A stretch of 48,751 nt of DNA from Pelargonium tetragonum (lineage: Eukaryota; Streptophyta; Magnoliopsida; Geraniales; Geraniaceae): positions 1-48,751 of the forward strand of contig JAYMTL010000142.1 of assembly GCA_036897445.1 (NCBI GenBank), in the 5' to 3' direction. The notes below the pieces were generated by a model. It worked only from the letters and a program-made list of their open reading frames with translations. It did no database searches and was not told the DNA's origin. This document shows, in pieces, positions 46,566-48,751 of this stretch. Position numbers and translations under genes: made by a program. The first letter of the stretch is position 1. The number at the start of each line of letters is the position of its first letter.

Positions 46566-48751
46566 ACTATATACCTAATGCCTCCTTTTATTTGCTTGCT
46601 GGCAGAGACGGGCTCTTGTGGAATGGGGCTTAGAATAAAAAAGAAGGGGCAAATAGCAAGTTTAAGGAGTCCGTTTAAGTTAAATAAATAAGAAATTTCG
46701 AGTTACAAGGAATTAAATCATCCTTTTGCCGCCCTTTATTAGGGGTCATTAGGTTTCTAATTTCGGATTAAAGTAAATAAGTAAAGGTAAAGCTTTCAAG
46801 ACTCTGAGAGGTCTAGCAACTACAATTAGGTGCAGTTGGAAAGGTTTTAAGATTAAGGGAAAGCGCTTTTACAATTTAGAATTCCGGGTTTTTTAGGCTA
46901 ACCTGTTTCATAAGAGACTTAACTTTTCCTTTAGTTTAGAAAGTAAGGTTTAGTAATGCATATAGTATCGGGTTCTTATGAGTTTTCCTTTGAGATAGAA
47001 TTCCGCGGGTTCTAAACGAGTCGAGGTATCGAAGATAAGAGGGGTTCCTGTTTAGTGCTTTTCAGGTATCTGTAGCAAACTGAAATAAATAACTAGAAAC
47101 AAATGTAGCCTCTTAGTAGAGATTAGAAGCCTTTCTAAAGAGATTCCCTGACTTGTTTAGAACCTACATTGGAAACAGAGGAACGTGAAAGGAAACCCCG
47201 TAACTTGACTCTAACAACTTGAACGGAACGGGAGAATTTCTTTTTCATTCTTAGGATTCCTCGAGATCTTATAGAAAGGTCTAACCCATTTTACTGACTA
47301 AAGCTCTGAATGCCTTATCCATCGATACCTTGTAAAGAAAAGAGAAGAAACCAAGAAAAGAAAGAGAATATACAATAAAGAGAAAAAGAGAGCAAAAGAC
47401 ATAAAGAGAAAGCTTTTGATTCATTTTACATATATACCTTTCCTACTTTTTCTGGAACTTGAGACCTATCCTATAAGGAAAATGAGCTTGAGGATTTTTC
47501 TCGTAGGCGGATTTTGAACAAGTCAAAAAAGCGAGTTCCCCAACATAAAGAGGAGTTTGAGGGCCCATTTTCTGAGAAAAAGCAGTCGCATATAGCGACA
47601 AAAGTCCTCAGTGTATTGTGTAGACGCTCGAAAGAAAATGAAAATTCTTCTTTCGGGAAAGGCTGAGAGATATTGGAATACATATTCCTTAGAACAGTGC
47701 CTAATAAGTTATTATATAGAGTATCCTTGCCTGTTTATTCAGAATTCTTATATAAGTGATTTTCATCATTCTCTTATGCAATTCACAAAAAATTCTAGTT
47801 TTTCTTTTTTTATACATTGCTACAATTCCCCACAATCTTGTTATATACTGCAGCAGACTCCTACCTTACATCTACGAAATATTCCTGCTTAATTACTAGG
47901 AAATTTTTTCGGGCATTCTTCTTTACTAACTAATAAGAGTTCTACATTACTATAAGTATAAGAGAGTTTAAGTTAACACCTAGGAATTTATAGATGGGCG
48001 CAGACACCTTTTACAATAAAGCCTCCGGGATTCATTCATGCAGTAAAGCCGGGCCTTTAATATATCATAGAGCTAAACTTGTAAAAGTAATTGTCTATTA
48101 GAAGCTGCTGGGTACTACCTCTGAAAGACATGACATAGGATATCAGTTTGAGTCCTGTACTTTGAGAGAACGCACTTTGAAGTTCCAGTTTCTAATTTAT
48201 AAAAAGAGGCTCGAGAAATGGGGTGAGAAAATCCTTTAGAAAATATCTTAAGTAGGAGAAAAAGTCCTGAGGGTAAAAAAGACTATACTTTGTACTTACG
48301 AAGCTATTTCTCTGTAATAAATTGTTCCGACACTTATTCGAATTAAGTTTTGGAATATAATAAGTATACCCCTAGGCCCCTAAGGATCCCCAGAGTGTAG
48401 GCTCTATTTCAAGGATAAACCACTCTGTAAAGCTGCAATAAGACACAAGTTCTAATCTAGTACCTCGATATAAGACTGTAAGACCTGGATTCCCCTTATA
48501 CTTACAATTAATTACCTGCCCTAAAAAAATACAAACATAAGGAATCCTCTAGACTAAAGGAGTAGCTCCTTCCCTAGCAATTGCCTTTGAAAGTCTTTTC
48601 TCTTGTAAAATGTATTGAATTCCGTATCTTACTCTTCATATTCCCTAGCGTCCCTATCATTATCTCGAATTGGAAAACCTAGCCAAAGGAAGCTCTCTTT
48701 TTTCTTTATTAAGTGTAAGTGGAACTAGAACTTTCTTATTTTCAAATTCTA
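46566..48751. other. RIP-type non-coding DNA to the window end
   Basis: This contains the second copy of the segment shared with 36.5-36.8 kb (46674-46689 and 46850-46884) and a purine-rich tract at 47334-47412. The overlapping frames at 47471-47683 (minus) and 47611-47892 (plus) are 70 and 93 codons and look like chance. A GTTTGAGTCCTG word near 48148 recalls a tRNA B box without the rest of a tRNA. Confidence 0.5.
47334..47412 (+). repeat. Purine-rich low-complexity tract
   Basis: About 80 bases almost entirely A and G, with AGAGAAGAAA and AAAGAGAAAAAGAGAG type words and few pyrimidine interruptions. It may be a decayed simple repeat, or a purine tract left by G-to-A mutation on one strand. 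Confidence 0.6.

Larger units (their letters stand above)
1..48751. other. AT-rich RIP-type block without recognisable genes
   Basis: Seen: stop codons are dense in all six frames, and the longest frames are 127 (23575-23958, minus), 118 (15740-16096, minus) and 102 codons (10632-10940, plus). TA clearly exceeds AT and CA+TG is depleted in hand-counted samples: 28081-28260 gives TA 19, AT 12, CA+TG 14, AC+GT 20, and 1-300 gives about TA 41, AT 26. Known: this is the signature of repeat-induced point mutation in Pezizomycotina, which acts on duplicated DNA and leaves AT-rich isochores of decayed repeats. Inferred: the window is such an isochore of a filamentous ascomycete. A large fungal organelle genome is a weaker alternative, because it would not normally show a TA excess of this size and should carry at least some organelle genes. 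Confidence 0.7.

Noticed and set aside
1-48751. A large fungal or plant mitochondrial genome segment
   Set aside because: No rRNA, respiratory-chain gene, intron core or homing endonuclease was seen, the tRNA-like remains are broken, and the TA excess with CA/TG depletion is a nuclear RIP signature.
1-48751. LTR retrotransposons, which commonly make up such blocks
   Set aside because: They are likely contributors in principle, but I could not identify a pair of long terminal repeats or a family-specific motif by eye, so none is called.

Overview
This window is a gene-poor, AT-rich stretch (about 36% GC by eye) in which I find no convincing protein gene. The longest stop-to-stop frames give only 127, 118 and 102 codons. 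That is about what chance allows over 49 kb in six frames, and none resembles a protein family I know. Stops are dense in all frames, mostly TAA and TAG and fewer TGA.

The dinucleotide pattern points to a cause. TA is in strong excess over AT, and CA+TG is depleted relative to AC+GT. By hand count, 28081-28260 gives TA 19, AT 12, CA+TG 14, AC+GT 20; 1-300 gives about TA 41, AT 26. This is the signature of repeat-induced point mutation (RIP, CpA to TpA), known in filamentous ascomycete fungi (Pezizomycotina). RIP turns Gln codons CAA and CAG into TAA and TAG, which explains the stop pattern without a variant genetic code. The best reading is an AT-rich, RIP-degraded heterochromatic block (AT isochore) of a filamentous ascomycete, built from old, mutated repeats. 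The organism is inferred from composition only.

Layout. 1-8.8 kb: RIP-type DNA with nothing recognisable. 8.8-9.4 kb: a dispersed repeat with a recurring block (roughly GATAAGAGCCATAGAGCAAGAGG). 9.4-13.85 kb: RIP-type DNA with one 102-codon frame. 13.87-15.0 kb: two or three decayed tRNA-like sequences (Asn-like, Thr-like, Glu-like), perhaps a mutated nuclear copy of mitochondrial DNA. 15.0-17.9 kb: RIP-type DNA with a nested palindrome. 17.9-25.75 kb: a separate domain with G-rich plus strand and more TG than CA, made of short phrases that recur in changing order, and interrupted by flank-type DNA at about 20.55-21.85 and 22.56-22.86 kb. 25.76-26.13 kb: an A/C-rich patch of opposite polarity with an inverted copy of one of those phrases. 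26.1-48.75 kb: RIP-type DNA again, with further copies of the dispersed repeat near 26.65, 37.3, 42.75, 44.8 and 46.3 kb, and a perfect 16-bp inverted repeat at 39.6 kb.

I see no operon, working RNA gene, CRISPR array, origin or telomere array. There is no system of cooperating genes to describe. What is interesting is the fossil record: strand-polarised mutation, a mosaic of internal repeats, a repeat family found only in one orientation, and a possible organellar tRNA cluster.
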